From CAWBJP01 sp963789165 (GTDB lineage Bacteria > Actinomycetota > Acidimicrobiia > IMCC26256 > BP-133), in contig CAWBJP010000007.1 in NCBI GenBank assembly GCA_963789165.1, forward strand, positions 124,001 through 188,000: DNA of 64,000 nucleotides. The letters are read 5' to 3'. The notes beneath the pieces were generated by a model. It saw nothing but the letters and a program-made list of their open reading frames with translations. It was not told the DNA's origin and did not search any database. How positions within the stretch are numbered: the stretch's first letter is position 1; each line of letters starts with the position of its first letter. Position numbers and translations under genes: made by a program. This document shows, in pieces, positions 36,384-44,872 of this stretch.

Positions 36384-39300
36384 ATGTGCGGAATCGTCGC
36401 TGTCCTGACCCGGCGGTCGACCACCACGCCACCGGACCCCGGAGACGTGATGGCTGGGGTCGCCAACGCCCTTGCGACGCTCCGGCATCCCGATGCCGAC
36501 CTCGATGAGGCCGCCGAGCAGCTTGCCACTCTCGACAGCACGCTCCGGGGTGTCGGGGGAGTCCGGGCACTGCTCCGCACGCCGGGACTGGCCCAGCGCC
36601 TCGAGTCACGCATGGCCGGCGCCACCCGTGACATCGAGCGCATCGAAGCGGAACTCGATGCCGGCCACCGCCCCCTGGAAGGAGCGGCGCTGGAAGCGGC
36701 CAACGCCGCCCTCATCCGCCTGAAGGACGCGGTGTGGGCCGTCCAGCGCGACCGGCTGCCTGCGGCCCAGGCCATCGCCCGCCTGGCCGGCCCGGGTATC
36801 GGGCCGGACAGTCCCGGTCTGGAGGCGTGGTGGGCGATCCAGGTCGCGCTCTCCGCCCTCGAGCGCCTCGAGGTCCGCGGCCGGGACTCGGCCGGCCTGC
36901 ACCTGTTCGTGACCGGCGCAGCCATCCAGGCCGGCGACCGGGAGTTGGCGGTACGGGTGACAGACCCGCTGTTCCGGTCGACGTCGGTGCGGGCAACGCC
37001 CGAGGGGCTGGCCTTCGTTTACAAGGCGGCAGCGGAGATCGGCGAGCTGGGCGACAACATCCGCGTCCTCCGCAACGCCATCGCCGGCGACGAACTCCTC
37101 CACCGAGCCCTCGCCGCCCCCGACGCTCAGGCGGCCATCGTGGCCCACACCCGGTGGGCCAGCGTCGGACTCATCAGCGAGGCCAACGCCCACCCGCTCA
37201 ACCACGAGGAGGCGGACCGCCCCTCGGCGCCCTACGTGGCCGCCGCCCTCAACGGCGACGTCGACAACCACATGGAGCTGCGGGCGGCCCACACGCTGCA
37301 CACCCGCCCGGAGATCACCACTGACGCCAAGGTGATTCCCATCCTCGTCTCCCGCCGGATCGCCGCCGAGGCGTCGCCCACCTCCGCCTTCCGGGAGACG
37401 GTGGCTGCCTTCGAGGGGTCGGTGGCCATCGCCGCCCACGCCGGCGACGATCCCGACCGCCTGCTCCTGGCCCTGCGAGGCAGCGGCCAGGCCCTCTACG
37501 TCGGCTTGTGCGACGAAGCCTTCGTGGTTACCAGCGAGCCCTACGGGCTCATCGAGGAGACGTCCCGCTATCTCCGCATGGACGGCGAGGCCACCGGCGG
37601 CCAGATCGTCGTGCTCGACCGGGAAGAGGCGGGCTCCCTCGCCGGGGTGGAGCGCCTGGCCTACGACAGCAGCCCTCTGCCCGTCGACCCGGGAGAGGTG
37701 GTGACGGCGGAGATCACCACCCGCGACGTCGACCGGGCGGGATATCCGCATTTCCTCCTGAAGGAGATCTCCGAGGCGCCCCAGTCGTTCCGCAAGACCC
37801 TCCGGGGCAAGATCTCTGAGATCAACGGCCGGCGATCGGTGACGCTCCCCGAGCAGACGCTGCCCACCGACCTGCGTCAGAAGCTGGCCAAGGGCGCCGT
37901 CCGGCGCATCTTCGCCATCGGGCAGGGCACGTCGGCGGTCGCCGCCCAGAGCCTGGCCACCGCCCTGGGCGACTTCCTCCCCCCGGGGATCACGGTGTCC
38001 GCCCTGCCCGCCACCGAGCTGTCCGGCTTCGGGCTCGACGACGACATGGGCGACACCCTGGTGGTGGCCATCAGCCAGTCGGGGACCACCACCGACACCA
38101 ACCGGACCGTCGACCTGGTCCGGGCCCGGGGGGCCGCCGTCCTGGCCATCGTCAACCGCCGTCACTCCGACCTGGCTGAGAAGGCAGACGGGGTCCTCTA
38201 CACCTCCGACGGGCGCGACGTGGAGATGAGCGTGCCCTCCACCAAGGCGTTCTACGCCCAGGTGGCGGCGGGCTTCGTGCTCGCCCTGGCCCTGGCCACC
38301 GAGGCCCGGGGTGGGGAACCGCCAGCCGGGACCCACGATCTCCTGGTGGGCCTGTCCGAGCTGCCTGCGGCCATGGAGGCGGTGCTGGCCGGCCGGCCCG
38401 CCATCGCCGCCGCCGCCGCTGAACACGCGCCCCGCCGCCGCTACTGGGCGGTGGTGGGCAACGGGGTCAACCGGGTGGCGGCGGCCGAGCTGCGCATCAA
38501 GCTCTCGGAACTGGCCTACAAGTCGATCGCCTGTGACGCCACCGAGGACAAGAAGCACATCGACCTGTCCTCCGAGCCGCTCATCCTGGTGTGCGCCACC
38601 GGCCTGCCGCCCGCCGCCGCCGCCGACGTGGCCAAAGAGCTGGCCATCTACCGGGCCCACCGGGCCGCCCCCGTGGTCATCGCCACCGAGGGGACCGACT
38701 TTCCCTCCGCCCTGGCCACCCTGCCCACACCACCGGTGCACCCCGCGCTCGTCTTCGTCATGTCGGCCATGGCCGGTCACCTCTTCGGCTACGAGGCGGC
38801 GCTGGCCATCGACGCCCAGGCGCGGTCCCTGCGCCAGGCCCGGGCGCTGGTCGAGGAGGCCGCCGAACAGGAGGAGCGTCCCGGCTCGGACCTGCTCACC
38901 TACCTCGGCCCCCGCCTGGCGGAACCGGCGCAGGCCTTCTCCAAGGCTCTGGCGGCAGGGGACTACGACGGCTCTCTCCCCGCGGCGGTGGCCGTCCGCC
39001 TGGCCTCGGTGCTACGCCACGCCACCGGTGATCTCCCCCTCGAGCTGTACGAACCTCCCGACGGGCGGCTCCCCACTCCCGCCGCCGTCGTCGAAGAGCT
39101 GGCCGGCGCCCTGACCCGGGCCATCGAGGAGCTGACCCGCCCCATCGACGCCATCAAGCACCAGGCCAAGACGGTGACGGTGGGCATCTCCCGTTCCGAA
39201 GAGGACCTCTTTACGGCCCCGCTGGTGGCCGAGGTGCTGGCCACCGGGGCGCCCCGGGACCGGCTCGGCTACCGGGCGCTGCGCACGCTGGGCGCTCTGG

Positions 39301-39770
39301 CCCCGGCCATCGAGGAGGTCACAGGATTCACCCGATATGCCATCGAAGGGGCCCCCGACGACGGAGAGGCCACCATCACCGTGGTGGCCAAGGGCGGCGT
39401 CGCCCGGGACATCCCCTCCCGGGCGGAGACTCCCGGGAGCCACCGTCTGCGGGGCACCAAGCACCGCGCCGCCACGCTGCGGGAGGTGACGGTGGCCAAG
39501 GGGTGGACCGACGGCCGCACGGTGGTCCTGGTGCCCGAGACCCACCGCGCCGAGGTGGTGGGCATGACCCTGCTCCACGTTCGCTTCGCCGACCAGCTCC
39601 CCGGGGTGGAGATGCGGGCCGTGATGGAGGGCTACCAGGGCCGCTACGGCGCCCTGGTCGACGCCGTCACCGAGACCGAACCCGCCTTCGATGACGAACG
39701 CCTCGCCGAGCTGCCCCCCATCGACCTCCTCACCATTCCCGTCCACAGCCTGGCCCAGCACTGGCGCTGA
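36384..39770 (+). CDS. Giant GlmS-like protein: class II glutamine amidotransferase plus two SIS domains
   Basis: 1128 residues, nearly twice the size of GlmS. It starts MCGIVAVLTRR, with the N-terminal nucleophile Cys2 expected after Met removal. A helical insertion of about 140 residues (10-155) splits the amidotransferase domain, which resumes at LEVRGRDSAGLHLFV with AHTRWASVGLISEANAHPLN and NGDVDNHMEL. The first SIS domain is near 505-640 (AIGQGTSAVAAQS, VAISQSGTTTDTNRTVDLVR) and the second near 685-840 (WAVVGNGVNRVAAAELRIKL). The last 290 residues form an extra domain of unknown kind. It probably makes an amino sugar phosphate, but a regulatory role is possible. It is 21 bp after the MBL gene. 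Confidence 0.82.
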   Translation: MCGIVAVLTRRSTTTPPDPGDVMAGVANALATLRHPDADLDEAAEQLATLDSTLRGVGGVRALLRTPGLAQRLESRMAGATRDIERIEAELDAGHRPLEGAALEAANAALIRLKDAVWAVQRDRLPAAQAIARLAGPGIGPDSPGLEAWWAIQVALSALERLEVRGRDSAGLHLFVTGAAIQAGDRELAVRVTDPLFRSTSVRATPEGLAFVYKAAAEIGELGDNIRVLRNAIAGDELLHRALAAPDAQAAIVAHTRWASVGLISEANAHPLNHEEADRPSAPYVAAALNGDVDNHMELRAAHTLHTRPEITTDAKVIPILVSRRIAAEASPTSAFRETVAAFEGSVAIAAHAGDDPDRLLLALRGSGQALYVGLCDEAFVVTSEPYGLIEETSRYLRMDGEATGGQIVVLDREEAGSLAGVERLAYDSSPLPVDPGEVVTAEITTRDVDRAGYPHFLLKEISEAPQSFRKTLRGKISEINGRRSVTLPEQTLPTDLRQKLAKGAVRRIFAIGQGTSAVAAQSLATALGDFLPPGITVSALPATELSGFGLDDDMGDTLVVAISQSGTTTDTNRTVDLVRARGAAVLAIVNRRHSDLAEKADGVLYTSDGRDVEMSVPSTKAFYAQVAAGFVLALALATEARGGEPPAGTHDLLVGLSELPAAMEAVLAGRPAIAAAAAEHAPRRRYWAVVGNGVNRVAAAELRIKLSELAYKSIACDATEDKKHIDLSSEPLILVCATGLPPAAAADVAKELAIYRAHRAAPVVIATEGTDFPSALATLPTPPVHPALVFVMSAMAGHLFGYEAALAIDAQARSLRQARALVEEAAEQEERPGSDLLTYLGPRLAEPAQAFSKALAAGDYDGSLPAAVAVRLASVLRHATGDLPLELYEPPDGRLPTPAAVVEELAGALTRAIEELTRPIDAIKHQAKTVTVGISRSEEDLFTAPLVAEVLATGAPRDRLGYRALRTLGALAPAIEEVTGFTRYAIEGAPDDGEATITVVAKGGVARDIPSRAETPGSHRLRGTKHRAATLREVTVAKGWTDGRTVVLVPETHRAEVVGMTLLHVRFADQLPGVEMRAVMEGYQGRYGALVDAVTETEPAFDDERLAELPPIDLLTIPVHSLAQHWR

Positions 39771-39775
39771 ACAGA

Positions 39776-39807
39776 GAACCGCCGGGCCCCGTGGAGCCCG
39801 GCGGTTC
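39776..39807. terminator. Strong hairpin terminator, likely bidirectional
   Basis: Stem GAACCGCCGGGC / GCCCGGCGGTTC (12 bp, perfect) with an 8-base loop, placed between the convergent GlmS-like gene and the lipoprotein gene. Followed by GTTGTGG on the plus strand. Confidence 0.85.
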
Positions 39808-39833
39808 GTTGTGGATCAACATGGTCAACCAGC

Positions 39834-40736
39834 TCAGCCGGCGACCTTGAAATAGCCGATCATGTCGCGCATGACGTGGGGCTTGCCGTCGGCGTCCTCC
39901 ACGAAGCAGGCGAAGCCGTAGAGGCCGGCGTCGAGCTGGGCCGACAGATCGGTGTGCTCGCCGGGCAGGGCGTAGGCGGCGCCGATGAAGCGGTCGACGT
40001 AGGACTGATCCTCGCGGTCCGCCTTGGCCTTGGCGATCGCCTCCTCGACGGTGACCCCCGCCTTGATCTTCACCAGGCCGAACTCGTGGTTCTCGCTGCC
40101 GGCGTTGGTGAGGGTGAAGACGGCCGGACCGAGGGGGAGGTTGGGGAGGACGCCCTCGTAGCGGTAGTCGACCGCCTTGACCGCCACCCTGAAGGCCGTG
40201 GCCTGGTCGTCGGGGCTGAGCTCGTCACCGAGGTAGGTCTCGGTCGTCGGCTCGCCCTCGCCGGCGCAGTCCTTGAAGCCGTAGGCCATCATCTTCTCGT
40301 TGAGGGCTCCGAAGGGGTCTTCCTCGGCATTGGCCAGCTCCATGGCGCCCTCGGGCGTCGCATTCTTGGCCCGCAGCGTGCCCTCCAGTTGCTCGCCCTC
40401 GTCCAGCAGGGCGTCGATCTTGGCCTCGTCGCCCTTCGGCGTGGTCAGGGCGCGGAGGTCGGCGATCATCTTGCCGCTCAGGTCGAGCACCTTGCCGAGA
40501 CCCTCCTGGACCATCGCCGGCTGGGGCTCGCCGGAGAAGATGGGCCCCATGACCTCCTCGGTTTGGTCGTTGTTGGCGGAGCAGATCTCGTCGGCGGCGG
40601 CGATGAAGGCCGCCTTGGTGGGTGCCTCCGTGGTGTCGCTGGTGCCGGCCTGGGTCTTGTCGTCGTCGCCGCAGGCGGCAGCGCCGAGGGCGAGGACGGC
40701 GAGGAGCGCGCCGAGACGGCGCGTACGGGAATTCAT
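39834..40736 (-). CDS. Secreted lipoprotein with C-terminal cupredoxin-like domain
   Basis: 300 residues from ATG 40736. Signal peptide and lipobox LALGAAAC. Residues 35-185 are helical and acidic (AAFIAAADEICSANNDQTEE, then LGKVLDLSGKMIADLRALTT). The C-terminal 110 residues look cupredoxin-like, with His in ENHEFGLVKI and Cys, His, Met in YGFACFVEDADGKPHVMRDM. This domain resembles those of the double-cupredoxin lipoprotein at 19811-20740. Copper binding is inferred. It has its own AT-rich promoter region upstream and faces the terminator at 39776-39807. Confidence 0.7.
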   Translation of the reverse strand: MNSRTRRLGALLAVLALGAAACGDDDKTQAGTSDTTEAPTKAAFIAAADEICSANNDQTEEVMGPIFSGEPQPAMVQEGLGKVLDLSGKMIADLRALTTPKGDEAKIDALLDEGEQLEGTLRAKNATPEGAMELANAEEDPFGALNEKMMAYGFKDCAGEGEPTTETYLGDELSPDDQATAFRVAVKAVDYRYEGVLPNLPLGPAVFTLTNAGSENHEFGLVKIKAGVTVEEAIAKAKADREDQSYVDRFIGAAYALPGEHTDLSAQLDAGLYGFACFVEDADGKPHVMRDMIGYFKVAG

Positions 40737-40819
40737 GGGGGGGGGTTTCCTCCTGGGGTTCTGGGGGGGTCCAGAGGCCCGGGATCGGCCACTCGGCGCG
40801 AGACTCCCCGAGGGCATAC

Positions 40820-40862
40820 CCGAAATTTTTTACTAGCAAACGATTACGAATTTTAACGACTG
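40820..40862 (-). promoter_or_regulatory. AT-rich promoter patch upstream of the cupredoxin-like lipoprotein
   Basis: A stretch of about 43 bases with A+T far above the local level (ATTTTTTACTAGCAAACGAT and following bases) between the rel stop and the lipoprotein start. Exact -10 and -35 boxes cannot be fixed by eye. Confidence 0.4.
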
Positions 40863-40887
40863 GTCCTGGCCCGGCATTGGCGCTGGG

Positions 40888-43134
40888 TCAGTTGGCCGCC
40901 GCGGTCTTGTTGCCGGGCAGGACCCGGGACACCTCGTAGACCGAGTCGACTCGGCGCACCGCGGCCAGGATCGAATCCAGGTGGCCGGGGTCGGACAGCT
41001 CGAAGTCGAAGTGGAGCGTGGCCACCCGGTCGCCCGTGGTCTGGGTGGCGCAGCTGATGATGTCGACGTGGTGGTCGGCCAGCACCTGGGCCACGTCCCG
41101 CAGCAGCTTGGACCGGTCGAGCGCCTCGATCTGGACGGACACCACCCAGTGCCCGGCGGCCTGGCCGTCCCACTCCACCTCGATGAGCCGGGAGGACTGG
41201 GAGGTGAGACCGGCGGCGTTGGCGCAGTCCGACCGGTGCACGGAGACGCCCCGGCCCCGGGTGACGAACCCGATGATCTCGTCGCCCGGCACCGGCGTGC
41301 AGCAACGTGACAGGCGCACGAGCACGTCATCGAGGCCTTCGACGTGCACGCCGACCTTGGTGTTGGCCCGGGGCTTGCGCCGGGGCCGGGTGGCGGTGGT
41401 GGACAGCTGCTCCTCGCCGCCCCGCAACTCCCGCTGCACCCGTTGGGCCACCGCCTTGGCCGCCACGTGCCCCTCGCCGATGGCGGCGTGGAGGGCGTCG
41501 AGGTCGGTGTAGTTCATGGTCACGGCGACCTTGGCCAGGATGGAGGAGCCGGCCAGCTTCTGGACCGGCAGCGACTCCTTGCGCAGGGCCTTGACCAGAT
41601 CCTCCCGGCCGGACTCGATGGCGTCCTCCCGGCGCTCCCGGGAGAACCACTGGCGGATCTTGGAACGGGCCCTGGGCGTCTGGACGATCCGCAGCCAGTC
41701 CCGGGACGGCCCCGCCCCCTCCACCTTGGAGGTGAAGATCTCCACCGTGTCGCCCGAGGCCAGCGCCGAGTCGAGGGGCACCAGGCGGCCGTTGACCCGG
41801 GCCCCGATGCAGCGGTGTCCGACCTCGGTGTGGATGGTGTAAGCGAAGTCGACCGGGGTGGCCCCCGACGGCAGGGTGATGACCTTGCCCTTGGGGGTGA
41901 AGACGAAGGTCTCGTCCTGCTCCAGGTCGACCTTGAGGACCTCCATGAACTCGGTGGGATCGGAGGTCTCCTGCTGCCAGTCGACGAGCCGCTGGAGCCA
42001 GCCGAGATCGTCGCCGGCGGTGCGGTTCTCCTTGTAGCCCCAGTGGGCGGCGATGCCGAACTCGGCCCGCTGGTGCATCTCCCGGGTCCGGATCTGTACC
42101 TCCACCGGCTTGCCCTGGGGCCCCACCACCGTCGTGTGCAACGACTGGTAGAGGTTGAACTTGGGCATGGCGATGTAGTCCTTGAAACGGCCCTGGACCG
42201 GCTTCCACAAAGCGTGGATGGAGCCGAGGGCCCCGTAGCAGTCCTTCACCGAGTCGACGACCACCCGGATGCCCACCAGGTCCTGGACCTCGTCGAACTC
42301 CTTGCCCTTGACCACCATCTTCTCGTAGATGGAGAAGAAGTGCTTCGGCCGGCCCACCACGTCGGCCCGGATCCGAAGCACGCCCAGGCGGTTGGAGACC
42401 GCCTCCAGCACATCTCTCAGGTAGAGGTCGCGTTCCGGCGCCCGGGAGGCCACCATCTGCTCGATCTCGGCGTAGCGCTTGGGATAGAGAACCGAGAACG
42501 ACAGGTCCTCCAGCTGCCACTTCACTTCCTGGATGCCGAGGCGGTGGGCCAGCGGGGAGTAGATGTCGAGGGTCTCCTGGGCGATACGGCGCTGCTTGCC
42601 CTCGGGCAGGGCGGCGATGGTACGCATGTTGTGGAGCCGGTCGGCCAGCTTGATGAGCAGGACCCGGATGTCCTTGGCCATGGCCACCAGCATCTTGCGC
42701 AGGGTGGCGGACTGCTGGGCCTCCTTGGTATCGAACTGGAGCCGGTCCAGCTTGGTGACCCCGTCGACGATGGCGGCCACGTCGGGCCCGAAGTCGCGGG
42801 AGAGGTCGTCCAGGGTGACCTCGGTGTCCTCCACCGCGTCGTGGAGGAGGGCCGCGGCGATGGTGACGTCGTCGAGACCGAGGCCGGCCAGGATGCGGGC
42901 CACCGACAGCGGATGGCTGATGTAGGGGTCGCCGGATCTCCTGACCTGATCCTGGTGGGCGTTGCGGGCCAGTTCGAAGGCCCGCTCGATGCGCGACGTC
43001 TCCCCCTTGGGGTGGCGCTCCAGATAGGTGGCCAGCAGCGGGGCCACCTCGGAGTTGACCTGGTGGCGCCGCCAGGGCAACACGCCCCGACGTCCTTCGG
43101 TACGCAGATCGATGCGACGGTCGACCGTGCTCAT
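40888..43134 (-). CDS. rel: Bifunctional (p)ppGpp synthetase/hydrolase, Rel type
   Basis: 748 residues; makes and degrades the stringent-response alarmone. HD hydrolase domain: ISHPLSVARILA, LLHDAVEDT and LADRLHNMRT. Synthetase domain: FFSIYEKMVVKGKEFDEVQD, GRFKDYIAMPKFNLYQSLHT; the RFKD motif is the RxKD form of bifunctional enzymes. TGS domain: VFTPKGKVITLPSGATPVDF with H/Y pattern, then a zinc-finger-like conserved-Cys region (LSRCCTPVPGDEIIGFVT) and a C-terminal ACT domain. It is downstream of apt with a 22-bp gap, the classic secD-secF-apt-rel order. Confident. Confidence 0.96.
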   Translation of the reverse strand: MSTVDRRIDLRTEGRRGVLPWRRHQVNSEVAPLLATYLERHPKGETSRIERAFELARNAHQDQVRRSGDPYISHPLSVARILAGLGLDDVTIAAALLHDAVEDTEVTLDDLSRDFGPDVAAIVDGVTKLDRLQFDTKEAQQSATLRKMLVAMAKDIRVLLIKLADRLHNMRTIAALPEGKQRRIAQETLDIYSPLAHRLGIQEVKWQLEDLSFSVLYPKRYAEIEQMVASRAPERDLYLRDVLEAVSNRLGVLRIRADVVGRPKHFFSIYEKMVVKGKEFDEVQDLVGIRVVVDSVKDCYGALGSIHALWKPVQGRFKDYIAMPKFNLYQSLHTTVVGPQGKPVEVQIRTREMHQRAEFGIAAHWGYKENRTAGDDLGWLQRLVDWQQETSDPTEFMEVLKVDLEQDETFVFTPKGKVITLPSGATPVDFAYTIHTEVGHRCIGARVNGRLVPLDSALASGDTVEIFTSKVEGAGPSRDWLRIVQTPRARSKIRQWFSRERREDAIESGREDLVKALRKESLPVQKLAGSSILAKVAVTMNYTDLDALHAAIGEGHVAAKAVAQRVQRELRGGEEQLSTTATRPRRKPRANTKVGVHVEGLDDVLVRLSRCCTPVPGDEIIGFVTRGRGVSVHRSDCANAAGLTSQSSRLIEVEWDGQAAGHWVVSVQIEALDRSKLLRDVAQVLADHHVDIISCATQTTGDRVATLHFDFELSDPGHLDSILAAVRRVDSVYEVSRVLPGNKTAAAN

Positions 43135-43156
43135 GCCCCGGACCCTCGCGGCCGGC

Positions 43157-43682
43157 TCACTCGTAGGTGAGCAGCGAGTGCAGCTCGCGCCCCTCGAGCT
43201 TGCGCCGGCCTCCCAGGAAGCCCAGCTCGATGACGAAGCCGAGGCCGATGACCTCGCCGCCCAGGCGCTCGACCAGGCCGGCGGTGGCCGCCGCCGTCCC
43301 GCCGGTGGCCAGCACGTCGTCGATGATCAGGACCCGCTCGCCCTTGGCCAGGCCGTCGGCGTGGATCTCGAGGGTGCCGCGGCCGTACTCCAGGGCGTAC
43401 TCGGCCGCCTCGATCCGCCACGGGAGCTTGCCCGGCTTGCGCACCGGGATGAGACCGGCCGCGAGGCGGTGGGCGACGGGGGCGGCAAAGATGAAGCCCC
43501 GGGCCTCGATCGCGACCACCTTGTCCACGTGGTGACCGACGAACGGCTCCACCAGGCGCGTCGAGCACGACGGCGAAGGCGCCGGGGTCGGCCAGCAGCG
43601 GGGTCAGATCCTTGAACACCACGCCGCGCTCGGGAAAGTCCGGAACGTCCCGGATCAGATCCTTGAGCGCGGCGATATCCAC
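43157..43682 (-). CDS. apt: Adenine phosphoribosyltransferase, one apparent frameshift
   Basis: Salvages adenine to AMP. The N-terminal piece VDIAALKDLIRDVPDFPERG and VVFKDLTPLLADP is followed, after one extra C near 43556 (GACGCGCCTGGTGG), by EPFVGHHVDKVVAIEARGFI, the PRPP loop VLIIDDVLATGGTAAA and the end HSLLTYE. Corrected length is 174 residues, normal for Apt. GTG 43682 has TACTCT six bases upstream, so the mRNA may be leaderless. Upstream is secF. A base-calling error is likely since the rest is perfectly conserved. Confidence 0.92.
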
Positions 43683-44872
43683 AAAACCAGAGTACCGGGC
43701 CTGCTGCCTAGCGACGCTTGCGGCGTTGCTGGCGGGGTCGGGGCGGGGGGCCGGGCCGGCGGGGGACCGGGGCACCCACCGGAGCCGCGCTCGGCGGCGC
43801 CGTCGGGTTCGGAGTCGCCGGCACCGGTCGCATCGGGGGCGCCGGGCGCCGGTGCGGACACCGAAGTACCTGCTACCGGAGCAGGCGGGGCGGCGAGACC
43901 GGCCCCGGCCCGGTCCAGCCGCTGACGGATGGCGGCGTAGCGGGGCTCCCGTTCCTTCATCACCGCCAGCAGCGGGGTGGCGGTGAAGATCGACGAGTAC
44001 GCCCCGGTGAGCAGACCGACGGAGAGGGCGAGGGAGAAGTCCCGGATGGTCAGGGCGCCGAAGAGATACGAACCCACGATCAGCAGGGAGAAGACGGGGA
44101 GAGAGGCGACGATGGAGGTGTTGAGCGACCGCATCAGCACCTCGTTCATGGACCGGTTGACCATGTCGGAGTATGTCTCCCGCCCCGCGGCGGCGAGATT
44201 GTCGGCGTTCTCCTTCACCTTGTCGAAGACGACGACGGTGTCGTAGAGCGAGAAACCGAGGATGGTGAGGAAGGCGATGACGGTGGCCGGCGTCACCTCG
44301 AACCGGGTAACGGCGTAGGCGCCCACCGTGATCAGGATGTCGTGAACCACGGCGGCCAGGGCGGCAACGGCCATCTTGGGCTCGAAGCGCAGCGACAGGT
44401 AGGCGGCGATACCGATGAAGAAGAACACGAGGGCCCGGATGGCCTTGCTGGACACCTCCGACCCCCAGGTGGGGCCGACGTCGGTGATGCTGATGTCGTC
44501 GACACTGGCTCCGCCGTAGTCGGCCAGGACCTGCCCGACCTTGACCTGGACCTCCTTGCTGGCCCGCTCCGCCTGGACCCGCACGGTCTCGTTGCCGCCG
44601 GTGCGCAGGATGGCGACCTCGGCCTGGGGCAGGCCGTTGGCCTCCATCAGGTCCCGCACCGCGGCGGTCGATGCTTCGCCCTTCTCGATGGGGGCCTGCC
44701 AGGCCGTGCCGCCCTCGAAGTCGATCCCGAAGTTGAGCCCGCCGACGACGAGGAAGAGGACACCGATGGCGATGGCCAGCCCAGAGATGGAGAACCACAG
44801 CTTCTTGCGCCCGACGAAGTCGTAGTTGGTCCGCTCGTGCAGGAGGTCGGAGAGGCCGGACTTGAAGCTCAC
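43655..44872 (-). CDS. secF: Protein translocase subunit SecF
   Basis: Membrane subunit that with SecD uses the proton gradient to help Sec export. About 390 residues: N-terminal helix GLAIAIGVLFLVVGGLNFGI and the FEGGTAWQ motif, periplasmic domain, then five helices with LTILGFSLYDTVVVFDKVKE and RSMNEVLMRSLNTSI. GTG 44872 overlaps the secD stop (GTGA). The low-complexity C-terminal tail as read runs to 43655 and overlaps apt. A basic end PRQQRRKRR with stop TAG at 43708-43710 in the next frame is the more natural C-terminus, which implies a one-base insertion in the G/C-rich tail. Confidence 0.92.
   Translation of the reverse strand: MSFKSGLSDLLHERTNYDFVGRKKLWFSISGLAIAIGVLFLVVGGLNFGIDFEGGTAWQAPIEKGEASTAAVRDLMEANGLPQAEVAILRTGGNETVRVQAERASKEVQVKVGQVLADYGGASVDDISITDVGPTWGSEVSSKAIRALVFFFIGIAAYLSLRFEPKMAVAALAAVVHDILITVGAYAVTRFEVTPATVIAFLTILGFSLYDTVVVFDKVKENADNLAAAGRETYSDMVNRSMNEVLMRSLNTSIVASLPVFSLLIVGSYLFGALTIRDFSLALSVGLLTGAYSSIFTATPLLAVMKEREPRYAAIRQRLDRAGAGLAAPPAPVAGTSVSAPAPGAPDATGAGDSEPDGAAERGSGGCPGPPPARPPAPTPPATPQASLGSRPGTLVLWISPRSRI
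43689..43694 (-). promoter_or_regulatory. -10-like TACTCT before apt
   Basis: On the minus strand TACTCT stands 6 bases before GTG 43682, without a Shine-Dalgarno; the same hexamer precedes the liv-type operon. Confidence 0.4.
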
